DNA from: MAG-120802 sp049430265
GTDB taxonomy: Bacteria; Actinomycetota; Actinomycetes; Nanopelagicales; Nanopelagicaceae
Direction: 5' to 3'
DNA: 64,000 bases
Assembly: GCA_049430265.1 (NCBI GenBank)
Contig: JBMTBW010000002.1
Coordinates: forward strand, 1 to 64,000
This document shows, one piece after another, positions 1 to 8,438 of this stretch; position 1 is the first letter of the stretch, and every line of letters begins with the position of its first letter. The notes under the pieces were generated by a model, which saw only the letters and a list, made by a program, of their open reading frames with translations, did no database searches and was not told where the DNA came from. Both the position numbers and the translations under genes were made by a program.

Positions 1-54
1 TAGCGCACTTCCTTGACATGGAAGGGGTCACTGGTTCGATCCCAGTATCGTCCA
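1..54 (+). tRNA. tRNA-Val (anticodon GAC), 5' end outside the window
   Basis: The anticodon arm pairs CTTCC (8-12) with GGAAG (20-24) around a seven-base loop whose middle, 15-17, reads GAC, so it decodes GUC valine. The T arm pairs ACTGG (30-34) with CCAGT (42-46) around TTCGATC. The 3' acceptor strand ends with discriminator A at 54, and CCA is not encoded. About 19 bases of the 5' side lie outside the window. Confidence 0.9.
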
Positions 55-77
55 CTGAAAGCTCCAGTTAGTTAGTT

Positions 78-467
78 CTAATGACCTGAATCCTTGAAGA
101 TACAAAAGGAATTTCCTTGGGGGTCCTTTAAGATCCGCCACTCAAATCCACTGCTGGTACGCGAGGTCTTTACGTGACTGCCGCCAAGAATCTTGACTAA
201 ATCTTCGGTTTCATTGAGATCATCTACCGCTACATCAATATGAATCTCCTGAGAGTCGGAAGACTTCTTTGCCACTCGCTGAAATCCTAACTTGAAATTC
301 TCACCCGGTGTTGGAAAAAGCCAAATGTGCTCAGTTGAATCATTATGAGGATGTGCCTCAACCCCTAATACTTTGCTCCAAAAGTTAACCAGTACCTCGG
401 GGTTTTCGCTATTGAACATGACGGTAGTTACCTTTGCCTTGCCCAAAGCTTTTCTCCAATCACTCAA
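78..467 (-). CDS. VOC (glyoxalase/bleomycin-resistance-like) family protein
   Basis: This 129-residue protein is a single vicinal-oxygen-chelate domain. The N-terminal segment around residues 15-35 (ENPEVLVNFWSKVLG) and the C-terminal DPQGNSFCI match the strand-helix start and the DPxGN end of the actinobacterial glyoxalase_6 type. No substrate can be read from the sequence. The start is TTG at 467, followed by Ser-Asp-Trp; no Shine-Dalgarno is visible. It stands alone, divergent from the small gene at 582. The family call is firm but the reaction is unknown. Confidence 0.75.
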   Translation of the reverse strand: MSDWRKALGKAKVTTVMFNSENPEVLVNFWSKVLGVEAHPHNDSTEHIWLFPTPGENFKLGFQRVAKKSSDSQEIHIDVAVDDLNETEDLVKILGGSHVKTSRTSSGFEWRILKDPQGNSFCIFKDSGH

Positions 468-581
468 AATGCCTGGTACTAAAATCTACCCTGTAATCAT
501 TCAACGCATCAAGAGAGACGCCTCTCAAGCAAACTAGGCTATCTTCCAACGTTTTCTAGCTATGAATCCTATTCTTATCTC

Positions 582-746
582 ATGAGCGCTAACAATCAGA
601 TGCCCTGTGATTTCTGTCAGCGTCCCTATGACCCAATAGCAACAAGGTGGCTATGCCCTCACTGCCATATGAAAACTAATTGCTGCGACGGTGCTCCATG
701 CCCATTGCCCGACCAATCAGAGCTTAAAGTAAAGAGTGAGAGCTAA
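582..746 (+). CDS. Small zinc-ribbon-like protein (54 aa)
   Basis: The reading frame from ATG 582 to TAA 746 encodes 54 residues with cysteine/histidine pairs CDFC near residues 9-12, CPHC near 25-28 and a CCDGAPC cluster near 34-40. This spacing suggests a structural zinc-binding knuckle of the kind found in short conserved actinobacterial proteins. A TATTCT box lies 12 to 7 bases before the ATG and there is no Shine-Dalgarno, as at most unit starts in this window. The ordered cysteines and the promoter position argue that it is real. Its function is unknown; it ends 11 bases before the converging uppP gene. Confidence 0.6.
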   Translation: MSANNQMPCDFCQRPYDPIATRWLCPHCHMKTNCCDGAPCPLPDQSELKVKSES

Positions 747-757
747 CTCAAAAGATC

Positions 758-1588
758 TCAAGCGGTAATTGCACCGGTTGATAACAAGATAAGTAAGAGC
801 GTTCCAAGTAATAGACGATAGATGACAAAAGGCATAAAACTCTTAGTTTGAACATATTTCATGAGCCAGGCGATGACTAAGTATCCGACAGTAAAGGCTG
901 TAAGAGTGGCAACAAAAGTCTCTCCAAGAGAAAATGAGTTTAAAGGCTCTGAAAGTGAGTTAAAGAGTTCAAAGGCTCCACTGCCTAAAACTGCGGGTAT
1001 CGCTAGCAAAAACGAATATCTAAGAGCTGCCTCTCTTTTATATCCCAGAGCTCTTCCCATTGCAATTGTTGCACCAGAGCGAGAGACCCCTGGAATTAGA
1101 GCAAGTGATTGCGCAATTCCATATGCAATGCCATCTCTTGCACCCAAAGCATCAAGGTCTTTCATCTTCCTGCCATAGTGATCTATCACGCCAAGTAGAA
1201 GGCCGAAAATGATTAATGTGGCTGCGATTAGATAAAGGGAACGAAAATTCTGACGAATATACTCCTGGCCAAAATATCCTAAGAAGAATATGGGAAGTGA
1301 ACCGAGAAGAATTAGCGCTGATAGACGCGCATCACTTTTCGCTTCGCCCACCAATTCACTTCTTCTAATAAGCCACCTAAGAGATGCAGAGATGAGCCTT
1401 GCAATATCAGCCCTAAAATAAATCAGAACTGCTATCTCTGTTCCAATCTGCATTATCGCTGTGAAGGTTGCTCCGGGATCCTGCGCCGAGGGCAGGAATT
1501 CACCGAGAATGCGAATATGGGCGCTTGATGAAACAGGAAGAAATTCAGTTAAGCCCTGAACAATTCCAAGAAATATTGCCTCAAGCAT
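758..1588 (-). CDS. uppP: Undecaprenyl-diphosphatase UppP/BacA
   Basis: This integral membrane phosphatase removes one phosphate from undecaprenyl diphosphate, recycling the lipid carrier for peptidoglycan and other envelope polymers. The 276 residues are the usual family length. The signature GLTEFLPVSSSAH lies at residues 12-24, with the catalytic-region glutamate at 15, and PGVSRSGAT at 166-174. The remainder is hydrophobic, with several predicted membrane spans. Its ATG overlaps the last codons of the upstream M3 peptidase gene by eight bases, so the two are probably cotranscribed. Overproduction of this family is linked to bacitracin tolerance in other bacteria. Confidence 0.95.
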   Translation of the reverse strand: MLEAIFLGIVQGLTEFLPVSSSAHIRILGEFLPSAQDPGATFTAIMQIGTEIAVLIYFRADIARLISASLRWLIRRSELVGEAKSDARLSALILLGSLPIFFLGYFGQEYIRQNFRSLYLIAATLIIFGLLLGVIDHYGRKMKDLDALGARDGIAYGIAQSLALIPGVSRSGATIAMGRALGYKREAALRYSFLLAIPAVLGSGAFELFNSLSEPLNSFSLGETFVATLTAFTVGYLVIAWLMKYVQTKSFMPFVIYRLLLGTLLLILLSTGAITA

Positions 1589-3617
1589 TACTTACTAACC
1601 CTCTGCGTTTTAATAGCGGCTCAATTACTGCATCCCTGCCTCTAAAATTTCTAAACATCTCAAGAGAATCAATCGACCCACCCTTGCTCATAAGTGTCCC
1701 TCTTAGATGATCTCCATTCTTTCGATTCAATCCGCCATTTTCCTTAAACCACTCGCCAGTATCGGCGTCAAAGACCTCAGCCCAGATATAGCCGTAATAA
1801 CCAGCAGAGTATCCCCCAGCAAAAATATGCGAGAAGTAAGTTGAGCGATATCTTGTTGGCACGCAATCATAGGCAAGGCCGTAACTCTCTATCGCCTCTG
1901 CTTCAAATTTCTCAACATCAGAGACAACTTCATCTGATGATAGTGAGTGCCAAGCAAGATCAAGTATTGCTGCTGCCATATAGCTGGTTGTGGCATGGCC
2001 CTCATTAAAAGTTGATGACTCTTCAAGTTTATCTATCCAGCTCTGTGGAAGACGCTCCGCGCTTTGATAATGACGGGCATAGTTATCAACGATTTGAGGA
2101 TCAAGAATCCACATCTCATTAACCTGGGAAGGAAACTCAACAAAGTCACGCTGCACCGCTGTTCCGGAAAACCTGGGATATTTCACATTAGAGAGAAGTC
2201 CATGGATAGCGTGGCCAAATTCATGGAAGAGAGTTGTTGTTTCATCAAGAGTGAGAAGCGTTGCCTCACCCTTTGGTGGCTTTGGGATATTTAGGTTATT
2301 TACTACCACTGGGAGCTGATTAAGTAGGTGGCTCTGTTTAACCAAAGAGTTCATCCAGGCGCCACCGCGCTTTGAATCCCTAGTGTAGAAATCGGCGATG
2401 TAGAGGCCGATTTTTGAGCCATCTTCGTTAAAGACTTCAAAAGCTCTCGCCTCAGGATGGTAGGTCACTAGATCTGGACGCTCTTTAAAGCTCATGCCAT
2501 ATAACTTGCCTGCAGCATAAAAGACACCTTTAAACAAAACGCTCTCGAGTTCAAAATATGGCTTCATTAATGCAGTATCAAGGTCGTATTTCTCAGCCCT
2601 AACCTTTTCGGTGTAGTAATCCCAATCCCAACTCTCTAGTTTTTCAATTCCGTCTAGCTTGGCTAGCCGTTCAAGATCTCTACCCTCAGCTTTAGCATTT
2701 GCAAGAGCAGCTGGCGCAATCTTTTTGAGCATCTCATGGACTCTCTCTGGAGAGCCCGCAGTCTGCTCAGATAACGAATACTGAGCATGGCTTTTCTTGC
2801 CAAAAATCTCCGCTCGTTTAGCCCTTAACTTGACCATTTTTAAAAGAACTTGTCTGGTATCAAAGTCATTTCCACGAAGACCTTTACTCAGCGAGGCCTG
2901 CATAACCTTTTTTCGAAGTTCACGATTCTTTAGCGAGCGCAGGAGAGGATGGCCAGTGAAGTTAACAGCACCAATCATGTACTTATCTTTAATTCCTCGC
3001 GCATCTGAGGCTGCTTTACAGGCTTTTATCTGATTCTCTGAGAGGCCATCTAGCTCTTTAACATCATCAACAAAAACCGCTAAATCATTTGTCTCACTTA
3101 AAACCTTTTTACTAAATTCTGTTTGAAGAGTGGATAGTTCTTCATTTATCTTCTTGATCTCCTCACGCTGGGAATCTGATAGCCCAGCTCCAGCATGTAG
3201 AAAGTCGCGGTGATACCTCTTTAGAAGCCATGAATCTTCGCTATTTAGATCCAGTCTTGAATCCACCAGATGAGTAATACGAGCAAAGAGCTTTTGATTT
3301 AACTTGATTTTATCGGAGTGAGCTGCAAGCTTTGGAGCAATCTCTGCTTCTATTTTATCTATCGCTTCATTGGTATCACTCGAAGATTTATTGTAAAAAA
3401 CTGCAGCGACTCTACTTAATATCCCCCCACTTGCCTCAAGGGCTACCAAGGTATTTTCAAAGGTAACTTCAGCTTGGCTAGTAATCTTTTCAACCTCTGC
3501 TAGCTGTTCATCCATACCGGCATAGAAAGCTGGCAGATAATCCGCCTCTGAAATCTCTGCAAATGGCGGCAATTCATACTCAAGGTTTGACTTAGCTAGA
3601 AATGGATTTTGGCTCAT
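1581..3617 (-). CDS. M3 family oligopeptidase / peptidyl-dipeptidase
   Basis: This is a cytoplasmic zinc metallopeptidase that degrades short peptides. The zinc motif HEFGH is at residues 465-469 and the third ligand glutamate sits in the VEFPSQVNE segment near 494. The 678-residue length and the helical N-terminal half fit the thimet oligopeptidase/Dcp (M3A) family. No signal peptide is visible. Its start overlaps the preceding hydrolase gene by four bases and its end overlaps uppP, giving a three-gene leftward operon. Whether it acts as an endo-oligopeptidase or a dipeptidyl carboxypeptidase cannot be decided here. Confidence 0.93.
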   Translation of the reverse strand: MSQNPFLAKSNLEYELPPFAEISEADYLPAFYAGMDEQLAEVEKITSQAEVTFENTLVALEASGGILSRVAAVFYNKSSSDTNEAIDKIEAEIAPKLAAHSDKIKLNQKLFARITHLVDSRLDLNSEDSWLLKRYHRDFLHAGAGLSDSQREEIKKINEELSTLQTEFSKKVLSETNDLAVFVDDVKELDGLSENQIKACKAASDARGIKDKYMIGAVNFTGHPLLRSLKNRELRKKVMQASLSKGLRGNDFDTRQVLLKMVKLRAKRAEIFGKKSHAQYSLSEQTAGSPERVHEMLKKIAPAALANAKAEGRDLERLAKLDGIEKLESWDWDYYTEKVRAEKYDLDTALMKPYFELESVLFKGVFYAAGKLYGMSFKERPDLVTYHPEARAFEVFNEDGSKIGLYIADFYTRDSKRGGAWMNSLVKQSHLLNQLPVVVNNLNIPKPPKGEATLLTLDETTTLFHEFGHAIHGLLSNVKYPRFSGTAVQRDFVEFPSQVNEMWILDPQIVDNYARHYQSAERLPQSWIDKLEESSTFNEGHATTSYMAAAILDLAWHSLSSDEVVSDVEKFEAEAIESYGLAYDCVPTRYRSTYFSHIFAGGYSAGYYGYIWAEVFDADTGEWFKENGGLNRKNGDHLRGTLMSKGGSIDSLEMFRNFRGRDAVIEPLLKRRGLVSNA

Positions 3618-4384
3618 TTGCTTCTTTCTTGGATAAATAGACGAGTATTTTCGAAGATAATGTCTGCATCATAATCAAGGGTTGCAACGTGATAACTATT
3701 TAGAAGTTCTATTCTTTGCTTATCGCTTGAACCAATCTCATCTAGAATTATCTCAGTGTTGGAAACATCAAGGGTGTGGTCATCAACGCTATGAAAGAGT
3801 AATACCGGCGTCTTTATTCTGGGCAAGCGCTTTCTAGCTAGTTTCAGATATTTATATAGTTGAGCTACTCCCTTAATAGGCAGGGCGTCATAACCCCATT
3901 CAGTTACGCCAGGTTTCTTAATATCATCTCCAACCGAGGCGCGAGATTTTTGCACCTTAGAGATAATCGAAACAAATTTGATTTGCAGGCCTGGGATATG
4001 AATCATGGGATTTACCAGGACAATTCCATCAACTTTATCTTGGTGATCTGCTGCTACATAGAGACTGTTTCCACCACCCATTGATAAGCCAACTATGAAT
4101 ACCTTCCTACAAGTTTTCTTTAACTCGACAAGCTCCTGCTCAACTTTTTGGGCCCAACTAGACCAGTGCACTTTATTAAGATCCTGCCATCTGCTGGCAT
4201 GTCCGGGGATTACAGGAACTGAGACTTGATATCCCTTTTCGTTGAGAAAATGTGCGAAAGGTCGCATCGATGCTGGAGATCCAGTAAAGCCATGGACTAG
4301 AAGAACTCCAACATCAGCATTTGATCCAGAGCCCTTAGCCCGATAGTCAGATAACCAACCTTGGGGCGCTCCTTCAATGGCCAT
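3614..4384 (-). CDS. Alpha/beta hydrolase (monoacylglycerol lipase/carboxylesterase type)
   Basis: A 256-residue alpha/beta-hydrolase with oxyanion segment HGFTGSP at 31-37, nucleophile elbow GLSMGG with Ser101, a likely acid Asp201 or Asp202 (SVDDHTLD) and catalytic His232 (SYHVATLD). This pattern matches bacterial carboxylesterases of the Est30/monoacylglycerol-lipase group. It is a paralogue of the hydrolase at 49395, sharing the GFTGSPAS/GFNGSPAS start and the overall order. A TAGGGT box lies 12 to 7 bases before the ATG, suggesting a leaderless transcript that heads the operon with the M3 peptidase and uppP. The substrate is unknown. Confidence 0.85.
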   Translation of the reverse strand: MAIEGAPQGWLSDYRAKGSGSNADVGVLLVHGFTGSPASMRPFAHFLNEKGYQVSVPVIPGHASRWQDLNKVHWSSWAQKVEQELVELKKTCRKVFIVGLSMGGGNSLYVAADHQDKVDGIVLVNPMIHIPGLQIKFVSIISKVQKSRASVGDDIKKPGVTEWGYDALPIKGVAQLYKYLKLARKRLPRIKTPVLLFHSVDDHTLDVSNTEIILDEIGSSDKQRIELLNSYHVATLDYDADIIFENTRLFIQERSK

Positions 4385-4441
4385 ATGCTCACCCTAAAGT
4401 TAATCAGGCTAAATGTCATTAATCCCATCTATCTTTGCTCC

Positions 4442-6241
4442 ATGAAAGCTGAACAGGAGAGCCAATTTACTTCGGCTTTCCAGCCAAGTTTTGATGAGAT
4501 CTCACCGAGCCTTTATGAAACCACTTTTGTAGTTGTCGATCTAGAGACGACCGGCGGTTCTCATAACAGCGCCGCAATTACCGAAATTGGCGCAGTGAAA
4601 GTTAGGGCGGGTGAAATAGTTGGTGAATTTCAGACTCTGGTAAACCCAGAAAGTCCTATTCCGCCCTTTATTACAGTGCTAACCGGCATCACTGATGCAA
4701 TGGTTATTCAAGCGCCAAAATTAGGCGAAGCAATATTCTCATTTTTAGAATTTGTTGGCTCAAGTAAAGATAGCGTTCTGGTGGCTCATAACGCTCCTTT
4801 TGATATTGGCTTTCTAAAGGCAGCTTGTGCAAAGCTTGAAATTTCGTGGCCTTCTTATCAAGTCTTAGATACAGCAAAAATTGCAAGATATGTGGTGACA
4901 AGAGATGAAGCTCCAAATTGCAAGCTCTCTACCCTCTCAACTTTCTTTGGCGCAACAACTAATCCAGATCACCGAGCGCTTTCAGATGCTCGGGCAACCG
5001 TTGATGTCTTCCATGGCATCCTTGATCGACTTGGAAGCTACGGTGTAAAAACTTTAGAGGAGTTGAAGTCCTTCAGTGCTCGTATTACTAGCGCCCAGAG
5101 AAGTAAGAAGTATTTAGCTGAGGGCCTTCCAAATGCGCCTGGGGTTTATATCTTTCGAGATGAAGCTGGGATACCGCTTTACATAGGAACAACAAGAAAT
5201 TTGAGAAATAGAGTTCGCTCATATTTCACCGCAGCTGAGACTCGAAAAAGAATTCACGACATGATCTCACTTGCCCACTCTCTTGATGTAATTCAAACAG
5301 CCACCATAATCGAAGCAGAGGTAAGAGAGCTAAGGCTGATCTGTGAGAAACAGCCTCGCTTTAATCGCCGTTCTAAATTTCAAGCAAAGTCGTTATGGAT
5401 CAAGCTGACTAAAGAGGCTTTCCCAAGGTTAGTTGCCATAAGAGGGGCTAAGGGGCTCGATGATGAGAGCGGTTGGGCAGGGCCCTTTAATGGCCGAGAT
5501 GAATCAGCGCGAGCAATAGAGGCGCTCTATGAAGTAACTCAGATAAGACAGTGCAAACCAAGAATCACCTTATCTTCAATGAAAAGCGCTAGTCCCTGCG
5601 CTCTATTCGATATGAAACGTTGCGGGGCTCCTTGTATTGGCCAGGAATCAATAGATTCTTACTCATCACATGTAACAGCAATTCACCAGAGCTTGCATAT
5701 CGACTCTCGCCCCATACTTAAAGCTCTTAATGAGCGGATGAAGGAACTGGCAAATCAAGAACGTTTTGAAGAAGCTGCTGAGGTGCGAAATCGTTTAGGA
5801 GCGCTTATTAGAGGAAGTGCTAGAGCGCAGAGCATTAGAAGTTTAACTAGAGTCAAGGAGTTAATCGCAGCGATTGCTACCTCTATTGATACTTGGGAAT
5901 TTGTTGTTATTCGCCATGGCAAATTAGCTGCGAGCGCTACCGCAAAGAGTGATAATTACAAAGATGTTATTGAATCCTTGAAATTAACAGCTGAGGTAGT
6001 AATCGATAATGGTGAAATTTTGCCCGCCAGTCATCATGAAGAAGTAGAGGTTCTGCTTCGTTATTTGAATCAAGAAGGAATTCGAATTGTCGAAATCGAT
6101 GGCATCTGGGCCCTTCCAACTTTTGGCTCAGCAGCAGCAAGATCAGAGATTGAAAAGGTTAGAGCTCAAGTTGGCGCAAATAGCTATAAGGAAGACTTTG
6201 CTAATTCGGTAGATAGATTTGCCCAGCGCTCAACTAATTGA
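4442..6241 (+). CDS. DEDDh exonuclease fused to a UvrC-like GIY-YIG nuclease
   Basis: The protein joins a 3'-5' exonuclease domain like DnaQ (residues about 27-190; VVDLETTGG near 30-38, HRALSDA near 177-183) to a GIY-YIG endonuclease domain (GVYIF near 234-238, PLYIG near 245-249) and a UVR-like helix pair near residues 430-455. I recall the same architecture and position, next to trpD, in the actinobacterial protein exemplified by Rv2191. A role in DNA repair is inferred. I chose ATG 4442 (599 residues) over an upstream ATG at 4361 because the latter lies inside the divergent hydrolase gene, and TATCTT sits 12 to 7 bases before 4442. The 3' end overlaps trpD by 58 bases tail to tail. Confidence 0.9.
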   Translation: MKAEQESQFTSAFQPSFDEISPSLYETTFVVVDLETTGGSHNSAAITEIGAVKVRAGEIVGEFQTLVNPESPIPPFITVLTGITDAMVIQAPKLGEAIFSFLEFVGSSKDSVLVAHNAPFDIGFLKAACAKLEISWPSYQVLDTAKIARYVVTRDEAPNCKLSTLSTFFGATTNPDHRALSDARATVDVFHGILDRLGSYGVKTLEELKSFSARITSAQRSKKYLAEGLPNAPGVYIFRDEAGIPLYIGTTRNLRNRVRSYFTAAETRKRIHDMISLAHSLDVIQTATIIEAEVRELRLICEKQPRFNRRSKFQAKSLWIKLTKEAFPRLVAIRGAKGLDDESGWAGPFNGRDESARAIEALYEVTQIRQCKPRITLSSMKSASPCALFDMKRCGAPCIGQESIDSYSSHVTAIHQSLHIDSRPILKALNERMKELANQERFEEAAEVRNRLGALIRGSARAQSIRSLTRVKELIAAIATSIDTWEFVVIRHGKLAASATAKSDNYKDVIESLKLTAEVVIDNGEILPASHHEEVEVLLRYLNQEGIRIVEIDGIWALPTFGSAAARSEIEKVRAQVGANSYKEDFANSVDRFAQRSTN

Positions 6242-7239
6242 GCTGCTGCTCCGGAATCAACGGCTTGTTTTGCCAAGGTATATCCATTAGCAAATTGCTG
6301 GGTAATACCTAGATGAAAATCTGCCTTAAATGCTGCAATTGCAACTGCCGCATTTAGTAATACTGCTTGGCGATAAGGACCACCTTTGCCAGCAAAAATA
6401 GCTCTTGTGATATCCGCATTTTCGCTAGGTGTACCGCCTCTTAACTCATCTATAGCGATTCGTTCCAGGCCTAGCTCGCTTGGATCAAAAATCTCCTTGC
6501 TTATCTCGCCTTTATTTATCTGATAAACCGTACTGGTTGTACTGAGCGAAATTTCATCTAAGCCATCATCGCCCCTAAAGATAAAACCCTCGCAATCGCG
6601 CTCGGCGAGAACTGTTGCAACAAGCTCTAATAACTCAGCTCTAGCAACGCCAATAGCCACCGCCTTTGGCTTTGCGGGATTGGCAAGCGGGCCAAGAATG
6701 TTGAAAATTGTGGGCGTCGCTAGTTCTTTCCTTGCACTGGCTGCATTCTTCATTGCAGGGTGGAAGACCGGGGCAAATGCAAAACCAATTCCAATTTTTC
6801 TTACACACTCCTGGACCTGCTTAGCCCCGAGAGAGATATCAATTCCAAGGGCCTCTAATAAATCTGCTGCTCCACTCTTTGAACTTGCTGCGCGGTTGCC
6901 ATGCTTAATCGTTCTTGCTCCTGCAGCGGTTGTGATGATGGCAGCAGTTGTTGAGATATTAATTGTAGATGCGCCATCTCCCCCAGTTCCCACTATGTCG
7001 ACAGCGCGATCAGGGATATCAATTGCTACACCTCTTTGATACATCACATCAACGAGGGCTCTAACTTCACGTGGCTTCTCGCCTTTTGCCTTTAACAGAA
7101 GGAGAAAACTCTTAATCTGATCATTAGTTGCAAGGCCATCAAGAATTTGAGCCATTGCCCAAGTAATTTCCAGGTCAGATAAATCTTGCTTAGCTGTTAA
7201 TTTCTCAACTATCTCATCCCAAGAAACAGTGAGTTCCAT
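6184..7239 (-). CDS. trpD: Anthranilate phosphoribosyltransferase TrpD
   Basis: TrpD joins anthranilate to phosphoribosyl diphosphate in the second step of tryptophan synthesis. The 351 residues contain the phosphate-binding loop VGTGGDGAST at about 83-92 and the KHGNRAASSKSG segment near 114-125, both characteristic of the family. No other trp gene is in the window, as is common where trpD stands apart in Actinobacteria. It lies 18 bases downstream of the receiver-like gene, so the two may share a transcript. Its last 58 bases overlap the end of the converging exonuclease gene, and both C-termini look intact. Confidence 0.95.
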   Translation of the reverse strand: MELTVSWDEIVEKLTAKQDLSDLEITWAMAQILDGLATNDQIKSFLLLLKAKGEKPREVRALVDVMYQRGVAIDIPDRAVDIVGTGGDGASTINISTTAAIITTAAGARTIKHGNRAASSKSGAADLLEALGIDISLGAKQVQECVRKIGIGFAFAPVFHPAMKNAASARKELATPTIFNILGPLANPAKPKAVAIGVARAELLELVATVLAERDCEGFIFRGDDGLDEISLSTTSTVYQINKGEISKEIFDPSELGLERIAIDELRGGTPSENADITRAIFAGKGGPYRQAVLLNAAVAIAAFKADFHLGITQQFANGYTLAKQAVDSGAAAQLVERWANLSTELAKSSL

Positions 7240-7257
7240 GATCGCTCTAGCTCTTAC

Positions 7258-7668
7258 TTAAGAAGCAACTGGATTTTTAGCAAGAATTTCTGCAACATTT
7301 TTTGCAAGAGTAAAGGGATCAATCGGATGAGTAATGACTCCCTCTGCTCTAGACCAACCAGCAAGCCAGGCATCAGAACTTCGTGCCACCAAGACAATAA
7401 CTACGCCGCAATTAAAGACTTCATCCTTTAATTGTTTTGCAACCCCCAGCCCGCCTTCAGGGACTGCTTCGCCATCAAGAATAAAGAGATCAAAATTCGC
7501 ACCAGAATCGACAGCCATTCGTAAGGCCTTAGCGGTAGCAAATTCTAGAATCTTATGAGCGCCTAGATCTGGAGAGATTTGCTTACCCAGAGCGGTTATA
7601 ACGCTAGATCGTACGCTTGAATCATCTGAGTAAAGCGCGATTTTTAGGGTTTTCTGGCTGGTCTCCAT
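7258..7668 (-). CDS. Degenerate response-regulator receiver-like protein
   Basis: The 136-residue protein has the fold pattern of a CheY-like receiver: acidic pair SDD near 14-16, a candidate phospho-acceptor Asp65 in LFILDGEAVPEGG, and a hydrophobic strand before VARS near 94-97. The usual lysine before the beta5 cis-proline is replaced, since the sequence reads THPIDPF. There is no output domain. It sits between trpD and the divergent ctaE, an arrangement I recall from other Actinobacteria. It may be a stand-alone or non-phosphorylated receiver linked to respiration; that role is a guess. Confidence 0.6.
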   Translation of the reverse strand: METSQKTLKIALYSDDSSVRSSVITALGKQISPDLGAHKILEFATAKALRMAVDSGANFDLFILDGEAVPEGGLGVAKQLKDEVFNCGVVIVLVARSSDAWLAGWSRAEGVITHPIDPFTLAKNVAEILAKNPVAS

Positions 7669-7750
7669 AATTAAGGTAATTCTAGGGGTTTACTGACTTA
7701 TCCCTTCGCTCAATCTGAGCCAATATCCCGTGATGCGTTTCACCGCTATA

Positions 7751-7779
7751 CCTCTCTTATTTACCCCTTCAAAGAGAGG
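7751..7779. promoter_or_regulatory. Inverted repeat upstream of the cytochrome bc/aa3 operon
   Basis: CCTCTCTT at 7751-7758 is repeated in reverse complement as AAGAGAGG at 7772-7779, a perfect eight-base match separated by 13 bases. It lies about 33 bases before the ctaE start and upstream of its TAATCC box (7801-7806). No T run follows on either strand, so it is not an intrinsic terminator. It could be an operator for the respiratory operon or a chance repeat. Confidence 0.35.
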
Positions 7780-7811
7780 GGATTGCCCTCATTTCAGGAA
7801 TAATCCCCCCT

Positions 7812-8438
7812 ATGAGTAGCGCAGTCTCCACACCGCCCAGATTGAATCGCCCAAATATCGTAGCTGTTGGAACTATCGTCTGGCTCTCAAGTGAGTTGAT
7901 GTTCTTCGCCGCTCTTTTTGCTATGTATTTCACAACTCGATCTGTGCAAGGCCCTGTTATCTGGGGTCAGGGCGTGGAGATGTTGAATATTCCATTCTCC
8001 GCCCTTAACACCACTGTATTAGTTCTCTCCTCGGTCACCTGCCAGTTCGGCGTTTTTGCAGCTGAGCGTTTTCAAAATGCACGCACGGGTTCCCTACTGC
8101 AACTTTCAAAATGGGGAATGCGGGAATGGTTTGCTCTGACATTTGTTATGGGCGCATTTTTTATTGGCGGTCAAGTATATGAATATGCCGAACTGGTTCA
8201 CGAAGGCTTAACTATTTCATCTGCTGCTTATGGTTCAGTATTTTATTTAGCGACGGGATTTCATGGTCTTCACGTAACCGGTGGTCTGATTGCATTTTTA
8301 ATAGTGATGATTCGAGTCTCAAAGGCGCGTCGCTTTGGCCATTCACAGGCAACTACAGCCATTGTTGTTTCTTACTACTGGCACTTTGTTGACATTGTTT
8401 GGATTGCTCTCTTTTCAGCAATTTATCTGGTGGCATAG
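7812..8438 (+). CDS. ctaE: Cytochrome c oxidase subunit III
   Basis: Subunit III of the aa3-type terminal oxidase, an integral membrane protein that stabilises the catalytic subunit. The 208 residues form about five membrane helices, the actinobacterial size; the C-terminal TGFHGLHVTGG and SYYWHFVDIVWIALF segments are family hallmarks. It heads the ctaE-qcrC-qcrA-qcrB operon, which fits the fused bc1-aa3 supercomplex known from Mycobacterium and Corynebacterium. A TAATCC box lies 11 to 6 bases before the ATG without a Shine-Dalgarno, so the transcript may be leaderless. ctaC, ctaD and ctaF lie convergently downstream of qcrB. Confidence 0.95.
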   Translation: MSSAVSTPPRLNRPNIVAVGTIVWLSSELMFFAALFAMYFTTRSVQGPVIWGQGVEMLNIPFSALNTTVLVLSSVTCQFGVFAAERFQNARTGSLLQLSKWGMREWFALTFVMGAFFIGGQVYEYAELVHEGLTISSAAYGSVFYLATGFHGLHVTGGLIAFLIVMIRVSKARRFGHSQATTAIVVSYYWHFVDIVWIALFSAIYLVA

